Numbered from the stretch's first letter, positions 46,361-56,056 are shown. The stretch: 60,459 bases of DNA from an uncultured Bacteroidales bacterium (GCA_902760315.1 CACWFV010000007.1:1-60459), one strand, 5' to 3'. Numbers and translations are program-made. Notes: generated by a model not told the origin, from the sequence alone.

Positions 46361-47491
46361 TTATAACGCAGTTAGAATGGCTTTTAGTTTTCGAACCCCT
46401 GCTGCATAGGAAAAAACATCTGAATATTGCTGTCGGATTAGATGACGGCTGATAGAGCCGTCCTGAATTTTTGATATTATGTTGTGGAGAACGGCTGCAA
46501 ACTCCTCTTGGTTGGAGAAAACAGAAAGACAATCGCTGTCCATCAAAGACTCATACCCCCTGGCGGAAATCGTATGGGCAATGACTGGTATGCCAAGTCG
46601 TAGACCATCCATTACTCTGAGTTTTAACCCGCCGCCAAGTCTGGTGGGACACAGATAAATGTCTGCCTTGTCAATAACTTCCATCATGTTCTGTGGATTG
46701 GGTTTCAGTGTTACATTGGGATATTTGCCACAGAGCGCTTTTATCTCCTCCGTGGGCTGACGGCCACTGATAATAATTTGGCAGGAACTGGGCAGGCATG
46801 GATATAGTTCGTCAAAGAAATACTTGATGCCGTCGATACCCTGTTCCAAATAGAGCGAACCAGTAATGGCAAACGTGAGCTGTTGAGGGTTGGCGTTTTT
46901 TTCTTTTACGTCAGGGATGGGGGAACTTTCAAAAGTACCAATCACTGCGCTTTTTGAAGAACTTTCTCCATAGCATTGCCGGAATGTCAGTAAGTCATGC
47001 TCTGTCAAGAATAGGTTATAGTCGCTATGAAGCCAGGCGGTTTTCTCGGCCTTCCGCGTAAGGACTGTCAGTAGCCATCTATGAATAGGATTCTTGATGT
47101 TGTCGCGAACAAATTCTGGTTCGACATTGTGGTGTATGGTGACCACTTTTATGCCCAATGATTTCATCCGCTTGATGAGTCCTGTGGAAGTGCGGCTGTT
47201 GTTGAATACGCAATAGTCGTAGGAACTGCCTTCAGCCAGATGTTTTCTCACAGCTTTTACGTTGCGGTGCAGGTGGCCGGCAAACAAAGACAAGAGTCGC
47301 GAAAATAAACTGCGTTTGGGAATGACGATGAAGTTTGCCTTGATGCTATCGTCAATCTTGATACCATCTCTCAGGTAAACGTCAATATTCCCATGGCAGA
47401 GTTCTGAAAATGCTGCTAAGTATGCGTGTGTGGCATAGTCGCCGCCACCTATGCCAAAGGGATTGTTTATGTTGACAAATAGTATTTTCAT
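46361..47491 (-). CDS. Family 4-type glycosyltransferase
   Basis: A 376-residue GT-B enzyme: FVNINNPFGIGGGDYATHAYL at the start, VTIHHNVEPEFV, then ITGSLYLEQGIDGIKYFFDELYP and the donor-binding stretch LCPTRLGGGLKLRVMDGLRLGIPVIAHTISARGY in the second domain. Middle gene of the three-gene glycosyltransferase unit reading leftward from 48476. GC-poor. Sugar specificity unknown. Confidence 0.88.
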   Translation of the reverse strand: MKILFVNINNPFGIGGGDYATHAYLAAFSELCHGNIDVYLRDGIKIDDSIKANFIVIPKRSLFSRLLSLFAGHLHRNVKAVRKHLAEGSSYDYCVFNNSRTSTGLIKRMKSLGIKVVTIHHNVEPEFVRDNIKNPIHRWLLTVLTRKAEKTAWLHSDYNLFLTEHDLLTFRQCYGESSSKSAVIGTFESSPIPDVKEKNANPQQLTFAITGSLYLEQGIDGIKYFFDELYPCLPSSCQIIISGRQPTEEIKALCGKYPNVTLKPNPQNMMEVIDKADIYLCPTRLGGGLKLRVMDGLRLGIPVIAHTISARGYESLMDSDCLSVFSNQEEFAAVLHNIISKIQDGSISRHLIRQQYSDVFSYAAGVRKLKAILTAL

Positions 47492-47513
47492 AGTGTGAAA
47501 GTCGACAGAGTTT

Positions 47514-48467
47514 TTATATCTTCTTTTTTAGGAATAGGTTCAATACAGATGCAACATACCATTTCCAATAATAAATGGAAGGAAAACCGAAGCAACTCAG
47601 CCTCTTTCGCCAATGGAGAACCTTGAAGGGATTGCCTCTGAAGGCGTCAATGCAGTTTCTGTCAATGCTTTTGAAGTGGCGCTTGCCAGCAGTCCACAGG
47701 GTTTTATAATAGCTGGCATCCGGTTCACTAAGACTATCGGGGACTATTGCGTTGATAAAGTCAGTATACCACTTGTGCTGGGCTATGAGAGCCTCTATTT
47801 TTTCTTCAGCAAAGGCAGTGGAGGTAATGGATTGACTATTGTGACGATACTGGAAACAGAATGTCTGCGTGTTGGCAATACCTTTATCTCGTGCTGCTAA
47901 GACTGCAGTAACATCGTCGCTTCCCCATGCTAATGGGAAGTGTTGGTAACCACCATTGGCTTTGAGGTATGAGGTTAGATAGCAAAAATCACCAATAAAC
48001 TGGAAACGCCTGCCGTTCCATCTGTTCCAAATTAAGGATAGTGCTGATTCCCACTCCGGGCGTGGCGCCTGCAGATATGATAGTTGCCCCATTTCGTCAA
48101 TGATTTGAGTCCAGCCATGATAGACATTCAGGCCTGGATGTCGCTCTATGAGCCTGCGGTATTCCTCCAGACAGCAGGGCAACAGACGGTCGTCGTCGCC
48201 CATGCAGATGACGTAATCGCCGGTAGCGTGGCTGAGGCAGATGTTCCAGTTGTCTACCACGTTGATGGCACCGCAGTTCTGCTCGTTACGGTAGTAGCTG
48301 ACGCGGCTGTCGTTGAGGTAGGGCTTGACGACGGCTCCTAGATTCTCTGGCGAGCAGTCATCGACAATGATGAGTTGCCAGTCAGAGTAGGTCTGACGGA
48401 CAATGCTCTCAATTGCCTCTCTGAGGAATTGGGATTTATATGCGGGTATGGTGATAGAGAATGTCAT
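47514..48467 (-). CDS. Family 2 glycosyltransferase
   Basis: A 317-residue GT-A enzyme beginning MTFSITIPAYKSQFLREAIE, with IIVDDCSPENLG and the metal-binding CMGDDDRLLP. A WGSDDVTAVLAARDKG segment is the acceptor-side region. First gene of the three-transferase unit. ATG 48467 fits the promoter at 48476-48483; a longer frame to 48506 would cover it. Confidence 0.9.
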   Translation of the reverse strand: MTFSITIPAYKSQFLREAIESIVRQTYSDWQLIIVDDCSPENLGAVVKPYLNDSRVSYYRNEQNCGAINVVDNWNICLSHATGDYVICMGDDDRLLPCCLEEYRRLIERHPGLNVYHGWTQIIDEMGQLSYLQAPRPEWESALSLIWNRWNGRRFQFIGDFCYLTSYLKANGGYQHFPLAWGSDDVTAVLAARDKGIANTQTFCFQYRHNSQSITSTAFAEEKIEALIAQHKWYTDFINAIVPDSLSEPDASYYKTLWTAGKRHFKSIDRNCIDAFRGNPFKVLHWRKRLSCFGFPSIYYWKWYVASVLNLFLKKKI

Positions 48468-48475
48468 TGTTGCTA

Positions 48476-48483
48476 CAAAGGTA
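48476..48483 (-). promoter_or_regulatory. -7 box TACCTTTG of the three-glycosyltransferase unit
   Basis: Minus-strand TACCTTTG, 8 bases upstream of ATG 48467. It splits the polysaccharide locus into two transcription units. Confidence 0.6.
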
Positions 48484-48516
48484 TGCTTTTTTCCTGAATA
48501 ATGCAAATTTTCTTTT

Positions 48517-49722
48517 TCATTTCAGTCTGAAAAGCAGAATGTCGCCAGCTGAGAGCGTGTAGGATGTTTTAATCTTTTTCTCTTGCAATGTCTTTGTGAT
48601 GTGACGTGGTACATTATTGTTTGCTTTTATACGGACGGTCAGCGGCTGCTCATGGCTCTTGTTGACGATGGCCAGATAACGATGGTTGTCTTTCTGTAAT
48701 TGGGAGACAACCGCTCCCTGGCTGCCGACGATTTTCATTGATCTGATGTTTAAGGGCATCTCTGTTTGGCGGGTCGTTCCTTCAGGGATATTACCAAGAT
48801 GATGAACGCTAACCACCTTGGCGCCATAGAACAGTTTGGCCACAGATTTCAGTTCGCGGTTCATTTGCTGTACGACGGTATAGGTTGCGGTCTTTTGGCC
48901 TTTCACATCAACAGGCGCATCGTGATAGTTGAATCTGCCCGGACTTGGTGTCCAATAGGTGAAATACTGGATAGCCTGCGCACCATATGCCAGATTGGAA
49001 TACACTTGTAGCCTTAGCGCTCCAAGGGTTGGAGTGGGGTAGTAGGTGTCAGGCGTGAAGGGCACGTCATGGGGTACGGAGAGTACGAAACCCCAAAAGG
49101 GCTTGCCTGAAGTAAGGCTTGCCTGGCGAACCATTTCCAGATTATAGTACCAGAACGGGCGTATGCCGCCAGTAGTAATGGGGTAATGGTCGAATGATAA
49201 CTGTTGGCACGAAGTGGCTGCTGCCATCTTTAGGTATTCCGCGTAGTTGTCTACTTTCAGGGTAGGTTTTATCCAACTGGCTTTATAGAAAGGATGCAGG
49301 TTGATGTAGAACGCATGTGTGGCGTCGTAGGCTTTCAGACGCTTTATCTCCTTTTGCCTCAGTTGAAGGTCGGGCGCAGTAGGTTCGTCTTGTATGTAGT
49401 AGCCAAAAAAGCCTTTCTCCCCTTTCAGCGTCCGAGCGGCAGTAACTGGGTTGCTGACCATTTCGGGACATCTGCCCAGAATGCCGATGCCATATTTCTC
49501 TGCACAGCGACAGGCTTTAAGAAGTCGCTCTAAAGAAGAATAGGGATTTAAGCTAACGGTAAAGCCACATTCGCTGAAGGTCTGGAAATGTTCTTCGGAG
49601 GTATGCGACTCCGGCACACCCATGAATGCGATAATGGGCATTTCATCAGTAGCTTTGCTGACAGTTGCAAATGAACTGACGAGAATAAAGCATATCAGCA
49701 ATTTGGATATAGGGACGAGCAT
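48517..49722 (-). CDS. Secreted TIM-barrel glycoside-hydrolase-like protein of unassigned family
   Basis: A 401-residue exported protein (signal peptide to about residue 24). The body looks like a GH-A-type barrel: IIAFMGVPESHTSEEHFQTF, GFFGYYIQDEPTA (a DEP motif where an acid/base could sit), LSFDHYPITTG, FWGFVLSVPHDVPFTPDTYY, ALRLQVYSNLAYGAQAIQYFTYW, then a small C-terminal sandwich. I cannot place it in a numbered family. Last gene of the SLBB-Wzz-Wzy-Wzx unit, 1 base from the flippase gene, so it probably trims or modifies the exported polymer. Confidence 0.6.
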   Translation of the reverse strand: MLVPISKLLICFILVSSFATVSKATDEMPIIAFMGVPESHTSEEHFQTFSECGFTVSLNPYSSLERLLKACRCAEKYGIGILGRCPEMVSNPVTAARTLKGEKGFFGYYIQDEPTAPDLQLRQKEIKRLKAYDATHAFYINLHPFYKASWIKPTLKVDNYAEYLKMAAATSCQQLSFDHYPITTGGIRPFWYYNLEMVRQASLTSGKPFWGFVLSVPHDVPFTPDTYYPTPTLGALRLQVYSNLAYGAQAIQYFTYWTPSPGRFNYHDAPVDVKGQKTATYTVVQQMNRELKSVAKLFYGAKVVSVHHLGNIPEGTTRQTEMPLNIRSMKIVGSQGAVVSQLQKDNHRYLAIVNKSHEQPLTVRIKANNNVPRHITKTLQEKKIKTSYTLSAGDILLFRLK

Positions 49723-49723
49723 G

Positions 49724-51160
49724 CTATTTGGCAGTTTTTGCGCGGATTGATTGTAGGATTTGGTGGACTACTTGGTTCTTGAGAACAGCAATCTCGTTGA
49801 TGGCGGCATAGGCGAGTGTCAGCACTGCAATGGATAAGACGACGGCGTAGGTGTCGTCAAGCCAGCTATAGATAATTACTGAGCATAGCAGGAGCGGACA
49901 ATATGACAGACAGTAGGCCAGTAACCGTTTGTAGGGTGGAACGTAGCGGAACTTTTTATAGATGGCTATGGTGGAGAGAATCATGATGACACATTCGGCC
50001 ATGACCCATACTAAAGCTGAACCTTCAGCACCAAAGGGGGCTGTCAGCAGCATATTGGCGATCAGGGCAACAATGGCACCGACAAACGAGTTACGCAAAA
50101 CCGTGGCGTCACTGTGGTTTGCCATAAGAATCTGGATAACCAGTATTTGCTCAACGCCGATAATCAGCACCAGCGGGGTGATGATACGGAATGGCAGGTA
50201 AGATCCCTCAAAACCATCGCCAACGACTAGATGTAACAGGTCGGGACCGGCAACGAGCATGAAGCAGATAGTGGGAAACGCAAATAGAAAGATGGCGTCG
50301 AAGGCCGTGTTGATTTTCTCCCAAAACTCCTGCTGCTTGCCTTCTGCCAACAGGTGAGAGACGCGAGGAAAGAGTATGTTGGCAAATGAGAGTAAGAAAG
50401 ACATAATAATAATGTGAAGCTTGGTAGCGGTAGTGAAATAGCCTACTTCGTCGGTATTGGTGACAAAGCCCAGCCATACGGGATTCAGAGAGGTGTAAAC
50501 GTTGGTGAGCAGTACGTAGACACCCATAATGAGAAATGGCTTGTAAAAAGCTTCGAGATGTATGCCATGGAGGTTGAAACGAACAAACTTCCTAATGTAG
50601 ACGATATTGACAAGCGCATTGGCGATGACCGTACCGACGGTTAAGGCATAATAGATTTTGTAGTCGGATGTCTCTCTGACAAACAGAAAGACGCAAAGCA
50701 CGTATACGCATTTGACCAGTATGGAACGGTTGGTGATGTACTTGAAGTCCTCCATGCCCATGAAAAACCATTCCATCAGGAATAGGTTGAATACCAACTT
50801 GACGAGGCCGACGTAGAGCAGGTCTTGATGGGGAATAAGCGCAGGAATGGTGTACATAGCTATCCACAGAATGGCAATAGCCATGAGCGTAGAGATGAAC
50901 GTCAGCGACAGCAGCGAGGAAAATGTCTTTGACAATTGCTCGCGCCGCTCTCTGACGGCGGCTATCTCGCGGACACCGATGGTGGCGATGCCCATCATAG
51001 ATAGGTAGACAAAATAGTTGACGAGGTTATCTATGAAGTTGACAATACCGATGTTGGATAGGCCTAAGGTCCTGGAGACATAAGGATACACTATCAGCGG
51101 AAACAGGTATTTTGACACTGTCAGTATGCTGCTGTATATGAAATTGCTTTTCAGGCTCAT
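49724..51160 (-). CDS. wzx: Polysaccharide flippase (Wzx, MATE/MVF-like)
   Basis: A 478-residue integral membrane protein with about 12-14 helices. SKYLFPLIVYPYVSRTLGLSNIGIVNFI at the start is the typical Wzx opening. It should flip lipid-linked repeat units across the inner membrane. It lies 11 bases after the polymerase gene and is followed by the barrel-like gene, so all belong to one export unit. Confidence 0.9.
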   Translation of the reverse strand: MSLKSNFIYSSILTVSKYLFPLIVYPYVSRTLGLSNIGIVNFIDNLVNYFVYLSMMGIATIGVREIAAVRERREQLSKTFSSLLSLTFISTLMAIAILWIAMYTIPALIPHQDLLYVGLVKLVFNLFLMEWFFMGMEDFKYITNRSILVKCVYVLCVFLFVRETSDYKIYYALTVGTVIANALVNIVYIRKFVRFNLHGIHLEAFYKPFLIMGVYVLLTNVYTSLNPVWLGFVTNTDEVGYFTTATKLHIIIMSFLLSFANILFPRVSHLLAEGKQQEFWEKINTAFDAIFLFAFPTICFMLVAGPDLLHLVVGDGFEGSYLPFRIITPLVLIIGVEQILVIQILMANHSDATVLRNSFVGAIVALIANMLLTAPFGAEGSALVWVMAECVIMILSTIAIYKKFRYVPPYKRLLAYCLSYCPLLLCSVIIYSWLDDTYAVVLSIAVLTLAYAAINEIAVLKNQVVHQILQSIRAKTAK

Positions 51161-51171
51161 GTCTTAAGTGT

Positions 51172-52236
51172 TTACATCCATAGGAGTGACAACGCATAGC
51201 CTAACATACTGGTAATAAACCGAAAGGTGGATATGACGTTGCTGATAATCTTACTGAGGATTACTGGTTGGAAGGCATACACGGAACCTGTCCATAGCAG
51301 AACAGACGCTACGGAAAAGTAGTCGTTCATACGGTTGCCGAGTACCTGGCTGAGGCTGTTTACAAAAAACAGAAAACAGAAACCGACGGCTTGTAGTTTG
51401 ATGGCAATGGTCGTATATTTGAATCTTTTAGAGAGGAAGTCGTGGTAGTAGATGCTGGCATAGTAGAGCACGATGTTCATCCAGATGAGCATGTTGATTT
51501 CAAATTTCCAACCGGCCTGGGCGTCCTCCAGTCCTCTTTCGTTGAGCTGGCGATACCTCATGAGTTTGGCTCCTCCCAGTTCGTCAGGAACAAAGGCGGA
51601 GATGTCATAGCGAGTGAAGTAGGCAACGATGCCGATAGGAACAATGGAGTAGAGAATGACTTTCTGCCATCTGGGTAACTTGTCGTTGAACAGGAAAATG
51701 ACAAGACCCGCCAATGCGGAATAGTGGAATAAGGTGCCTAAAAGGATGCAGAGCAGGGTGTATCTCTTCTTGCCTTCGACGTAGAAATAGATTGCCCAGA
51801 GAAACAGTCCTGATGCTACGCCACAGCGTATCTGAACCATGTCGTGCATCATATAATAATAAGATAGGTAGATGGTCAGAGTCAGCAGAGGCAGCCTGGA
51901 CATTTTCCAAAATGCCGTCAAATGGATGGGAATGGACAGTATGGCGTAAGTGAAGAATAAAGCATTGATGCCCAGGGACAAAGAATGGAGTAGAGAGACA
52001 AAGAAATTGAAAGATGGTTCACGGAGCAGTACCGACAGATCGCCTTTCTTGGCATAAAACATTTCCTCGTACGAAATGGTGTCTGGGGTAGAGCCTACAG
52101 CTCTGGTGCCGGCAATGAGAATCATCGCTAAGCCGAAGACGACGTATAGTATCTTTTTTTCTCTGTTCCCTAACCGTTCTTCAATAAATGACAGTGAGAG
52201 GCAGGTGAAAAAGAGCAAAATTAGTGATATGACCAT
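51172..52236 (-). CDS. wzy: EpsG-type polysaccharide polymerase (Wzy)
   Basis: A 354-residue membrane protein with about 9-10 helices. EpsG features: IAGTRAVGSTPDTISYEEMF (about residues 41-60) with the conserved Arg, SYYYMMHDMVQIRCGVASGLFLWAIY, and FHYSALAGLVIFLF. It should join repeat units in the periplasm. Three bases separate it from the Wzz gene. GC-poor. Confidence 0.85.
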   Translation of the reverse strand: MVISLILLFFTCLSLSFIEERLGNREKKILYVVFGLAMILIAGTRAVGSTPDTISYEEMFYAKKGDLSVLLREPSFNFFVSLLHSLSLGINALFFTYAILSIPIHLTAFWKMSRLPLLTLTIYLSYYYMMHDMVQIRCGVASGLFLWAIYFYVEGKKRYTLLCILLGTLFHYSALAGLVIFLFNDKLPRWQKVILYSIVPIGIVAYFTRYDISAFVPDELGGAKLMRYRQLNERGLEDAQAGWKFEINMLIWMNIVLYYASIYYHDFLSKRFKYTTIAIKLQAVGFCFLFFVNSLSQVLGNRMNDYFSVASVLLWTGSVYAFQPVILSKIISNVISTFRFITSMLGYALSLLWM

Positions 52237-52239
52237 ATA

Positions 52240-53286
52240 TTATGCTTTCTTCATCAGCAGTTTACCTGACAATACGAAAAATGACAGCATCATCACGGCT
52301 ATAGAGATAAGCATTCGTTTGGGGCCTGCGGGCTTGATGGGTACAGAGGCACTCTGGATGACGGTAAAGGCCGGTGTGGCCTCCTGCAGTTTTGCCGTGG
52401 CAGCCTGAAGTTGAGTGTTCATAGCCGTATAAATGTTGAATTTAAGCTGCATCTCGTTTTCCAAATCTTCCACTTTAGCCTGGTAACTGGCAAGCACCAA
52501 ATCAGAGTTGGCATCTGAAAAGGTGCCATAACGTTGGCGGGCCTTCTCATAATCCTTCTTGGCGTCGGCCGTTAACTTTTGGTAGTATTTATAGTCTATT
52601 TTGGCTTTGTTGGTACGATAATCTATGATAAACTGTTGCAACTTGGCACAGGTGGCATTGGCAATTGTTGCACAGACTAATGGATCTTGGTCTTTGACTA
52701 CAATAGAGATGATATCGGTTTTCTTGTCTATGGTGCACTTGATGTTGCCTTGAACACTCTCGAATAAATCCTTCTGCTGTTTAGTCAAATTGAAGACGGA
52801 TATGGTCTTGTTACCGCTATAGTTGTCCTTGGGCGTAGGTTTTATCAATTCGACAATGGCGGACTTTATATATATCCACCAAGGATACTTTTGGTGGTCA
52901 CGCAGATAGGTGTAATAGTTTGTTTTGATGTCTCCCTCCTTGGATTGCACCTTTACTGTCATTAATTCAGCAATGAAATCGTTGGACTGAATGATGTCGG
53001 GATAGATGTCGGCATTGAGTGCGTCGCTGCCTCCCATCTTGGCCAACGAACCAAGTCCGAATGAGGAAGCCAGTGAACTCAGCGAGCCACTCATGGCTGC
53101 CGCTCCTGTGGGCTCTGGAGCCAGACTGACGGAACTGCTGTAATATCTTGGAAAAAACAACGTGAACAGATATGTCAATACCAGGGTGGCTGGTAGTACC
53201 TTGTAGTACAGCTTCTTGTGAGGCCATAGCTTCTTGACGATGTCTGAGATATTGATGGGGGCTTGCTTATTGTCTTCCATAATCAT
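52240..53286 (-). CDS. wzz: Chain-length determinant (Wzz) protein
   Basis: A 348-residue inner-membrane protein: helix at about residues 31-48 (VLPATLVLTYLFTLFFPRYY), a long periplasmic coiled part, and a C-terminal PIKPAGPKRMLISIAVMMLSF segment with the Pro-rich motif and second helix. It lacks the tyrosine-kinase domain of fused Wzc. Controls polymer length with Wzy and the SLBB exporter. Start is ATG 53286 or 53280; it lies 4 bases after the exporter gene. Confidence 0.9.
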   Translation of the reverse strand: MIMEDNKQAPINISDIVKKLWPHKKLYYKVLPATLVLTYLFTLFFPRYYSSSVSLAPEPTGAAAMSGSLSSLASSFGLGSLAKMGGSDALNADIYPDIIQSNDFIAELMTVKVQSKEGDIKTNYYTYLRDHQKYPWWIYIKSAIVELIKPTPKDNYSGNKTISVFNLTKQQKDLFESVQGNIKCTIDKKTDIISIVVKDQDPLVCATIANATCAKLQQFIIDYRTNKAKIDYKYYQKLTADAKKDYEKARQRYGTFSDANSDLVLASYQAKVEDLENEMQLKFNIYTAMNTQLQAATAKLQEATPAFTVIQSASVPIKPAGPKRMLISIAVMMLSFFVLSGKLLMKKA

Positions 53287-53290
53287 GTTT

Positions 53291-55912
53291 TTACTTCAAC
53301 AGGTTTGTGAGGGTGGCACCCATGGTGGCGATAGAGGCTGCCGTGCTACCGATGGCCAGATACTCGGTGATGCTCATCTTGCGGTTCATGGCCTTCTGGG
53401 GTACTACGATTTCGCAGCCGGGGCGCACCTTGGCTCCGTCGCTGACCTTGGCCACGGTGCCGTTCATGTAGATGATGTAGGCCATGCTCTTCTTGGCATA
53501 GCGGTTGTAGCCGCCGGCCTGCTTGATGTAGTACTTGGCGTTCTTGCCTTCCTTGAAAGCCACCGAGTTGGGATACATCACCTCGCCGTCAATCTTCACC
53601 GTACCATTGTAGGTAGGAATGATGATGCGGTCGCCCTCACGCAGCACGATGTCGTCGTCGCCGCCGGGGTTCTTCAGTGCCTTGTCCAGCTCTATGCCCA
53701 CGGGGTAGGTCTCAGGAATCTCGGTAATCTCTTCGATGTTGGCCGCTTTGGTCATCTCGCCAATGGAGCGGCTGTTGTTGATGGCTATCTCCTGCATGAT
53801 GCGCTCTTTCTCTTCTTTGCGCATGCGGGCTATCTCCTCCAGACGGACGCGCTCAGATTCATTCACCTTGCGCTCCAGGCGTGCTCCCTCGATGTAGGCC
53901 AGGTCGGTACCTCCGCCGGCTCGCAGGAAGAGGTCGCTCAGTCGCTCGTTCTTCTTTCTGAGGGTGTATTCGCCTTCAAACATAATCTCGCCTTCGATGG
54001 TGACGTTCTGCTGCTTATAGTAGCCGGGGCTCTTGCGTACATACACCTCGTCGAAGGGCATCAGGCGGAACGACTGCTGGCCGTCGATGACGAAACCATC
54101 CTTCAGCGAGAACTTGAAGGTCTGAGCCAGTACCGAGTCGGCTGTCAGTGCATGCGGATTGGACACTCTTCGTGATACGAGTACGTTGTGCATGGATGCC
54201 GACTCCTTCAGTCCGCCGGCCTGCAACACAAAGTCCTCCAGCGTCTCGTTGTCAGCATAGCGGTAAGTACCTGGGTACTGCACCTCGCCGTGTATGGCTA
54301 TGGTCTGTTCCTCCTGCGACTCCATGCGGGTGGGGATGAACAGCACGTCCTCGTTGCGGAGTGGTATGTCCGCCACAGTACCGTCCATGATGCCTTGTAC
54401 GTCTACCGACAGCGCCTCCAGCGTGCGGTCTTTCTTCATGCGGTGCATGACGGCATGGGCGGTAAATGCCTCCTCGGTCACTCCCTCGGCGTGCTCCAGC
54501 AGTGTCTTCACGCTGTAGATGTCGTCGCCAATCTGGTACATGCCGGGACGGAAGACGGCACCCTTCACCTCTACCATGTTCGAGTAACGGGGCAGTATGG
54601 AGTCAACACTGACGGAGTCGTTGTCGGCCATATGGAACGATGACATGTCGAACTCGTTGACATTGTGTACGGAGTACTGGCTGCCCGACTTGCGGACAAT
54701 GCGCACCGACTTGCGGTAGGCGTCGCCGGTGAAACCGCCGGCATACTTGATAAGCGTTCCTACGCTCTCCGTGGGTTTCATCTCGTAGTACATGGGGCGC
54801 TTCACCTTACCAGTGACGTTGACCAGACAGTCGTAGGCGCCCACCACGATGACGTCGTTGTCGCCCAGACGGACATTGCCGCTCAGCTTGCCGTTGAGGA
54901 TGTAGTCGTAGACGTCGACGGTGCTGACCAACCGGTTGTTGCGGTACACCTTGATGTTACGCAGCGTACCTATGTCGTTGGGACCGCCAGCCATGTAGAG
55001 TGCGTGGAACACGGAGGCAAAGGCGGCCAGCGTATAGGTGCCGGGAGTCTTGACCTCGCCCATCACGTTGACGGTGATGGTGCGTGTCTGGCCTACCGAC
55101 AAGCGTATCTTGCTGCTGCTGTAGCGGGCACCCAGCTGTGAGCGGATGCGGCTGTTGGCTTGGGCCACGGTGAGGCCTGCCACCTGAATGGGGCCGAAGC
55201 CCTCGACTACCACGAAACCGTCGGGCGATACCGTGGCTTCTACCGTCTTCTGCGATGCTCCGTAGATGTCTATGATGCAGGCGTCGCCCGCTCCCAGTAC
55301 GTAGTTGCCGGGAGTGGCTATGTTCATGTTGGGTTCGAAGGTCAGTTCCTCGTTGTTGAAGATGTCGCGTCCGAAGACTTTCTTACCGGTCTTACCTTCC
55401 TCTATCTCTTTCTGTTTCAGATAGTTCTTGATGACCATGCGGTCATAGATGTCCAGCGAGTCGGGCAGAAAATCGTCCAGTTCGGCCTTCATCTCCTGTT
55501 CGTCCTCAGATATGTAGCGCTTGCTCTTCGAATACTTATCCAGCTTGGCCTGGCGCTTGGCACTGAGCTTTTCGTCCTTCAGCTTCTCGGTAGTCGACAG
55601 CTCGCCTTTCTCCTTGGCGTTGTTGCGGCGCAGGCGGGCGTCAATCTGTTCGTCTTCGGTCAGTGCTTTGTCCTGTATGCTGCCCATGCCGTCGTTTTTC
55701 TGCATGCGCTCATACTTCTTGCGAACTCTGCGAATCTGGTCTATGTCAACGCCTTTCTGCACCAGTTTGGTGACAATCTGCTGTTGGGAAGAGCCGGCTT
55801 TCTGTTCCTTAATGACAAACTTGATAATCTGATCGTCGGTCATGGAGGATTGGGCATTGACGGTGCCCAGTGACAGAATGGCGAATAGTGCCACAAGTAT
55901 GGTTTTCTTCAT
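53291..55912 (-). CDS. SLBB-domain polysaccharide export protein (Wza-like)
   Basis: An 873-residue exported protein. After a signal peptide (to about residue 20) a charged helical region (about 21-180) precedes the polysaccharide export domain (YVLGAGDACIIDIYGASQ, about residue 203) and several SLBB repeats (VNVMGEVKTPGTYTL, VNVTGKVKRPMYYEM, IHGEVQYPGTYRY, IEGEIMFEGEYTL, IDGEVMYPNSVAF). Its C-terminus has a short hydrophobic helix. It forms the periplasmic or outer membrane channel of the locus and is the first gene of the unit. ATG 55912 fits the promoter at 55978. Confidence 0.92.
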   Translation of the reverse strand: MKKTILVALFAILSLGTVNAQSSMTDDQIIKFVIKEQKAGSSQQQIVTKLVQKGVDIDQIRRVRKKYERMQKNDGMGSIQDKALTEDEQIDARLRRNNAKEKGELSTTEKLKDEKLSAKRQAKLDKYSKSKRYISEDEQEMKAELDDFLPDSLDIYDRMVIKNYLKQKEIEEGKTGKKVFGRDIFNNEELTFEPNMNIATPGNYVLGAGDACIIDIYGASQKTVEATVSPDGFVVVEGFGPIQVAGLTVAQANSRIRSQLGARYSSSKIRLSVGQTRTITVNVMGEVKTPGTYTLAAFASVFHALYMAGGPNDIGTLRNIKVYRNNRLVSTVDVYDYILNGKLSGNVRLGDNDVIVVGAYDCLVNVTGKVKRPMYYEMKPTESVGTLIKYAGGFTGDAYRKSVRIVRKSGSQYSVHNVNEFDMSSFHMADNDSVSVDSILPRYSNMVEVKGAVFRPGMYQIGDDIYSVKTLLEHAEGVTEEAFTAHAVMHRMKKDRTLEALSVDVQGIMDGTVADIPLRNEDVLFIPTRMESQEEQTIAIHGEVQYPGTYRYADNETLEDFVLQAGGLKESASMHNVLVSRRVSNPHALTADSVLAQTFKFSLKDGFVIDGQQSFRLMPFDEVYVRKSPGYYKQQNVTIEGEIMFEGEYTLRKKNERLSDLFLRAGGGTDLAYIEGARLERKVNESERVRLEEIARMRKEEKERIMQEIAINNSRSIGEMTKAANIEEITEIPETYPVGIELDKALKNPGGDDDIVLREGDRIIIPTYNGTVKIDGEVMYPNSVAFKEGKNAKYYIKQAGGYNRYAKKSMAYIIYMNGTVAKVSDGAKVRPGCEIVVPQKAMNRKMSITEYLAIGSTAASIATMGATLTNLLK

Positions 55913-55977
55913 ATCTGATATCAGTATTTGCGGTTGTATATATACAATAATGTAACTCCGTTTCTGTAAAATTATTG

Positions 55978-55985
55978 CAAAGGTA
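55978..55985 (-). promoter_or_regulatory. -7 box TACCTTTG of the polysaccharide export unit
   Basis: Minus-strand TACCTTTG, about 65 bases upstream of ATG 55912, leaving a leader that could carry regulation. Confidence 0.6.
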
Positions 55986-56048
55986 CACAATAATTTATGA
56001 TTTCCCAAAAAATGCCGCCAATAATTTGGCCATTTCAGAAAAACATGC

Positions 56049-56056
56049 TACCTTTG
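56049..56056 (+). promoter_or_regulatory. -7 box TACCTTTG of the tmRNA gene
   Basis: TACCTTTG, 26 bases upstream of the mature tmRNA 5' end, back to back with the polysaccharide promoter at 55978. Confidence 0.65.

Noticed and set aside
53234-54175. 313-codon plus-strand open frame
   Set aside because: Antisense to the SLBB exporter gene; residue make-up is that of a shadow frame.
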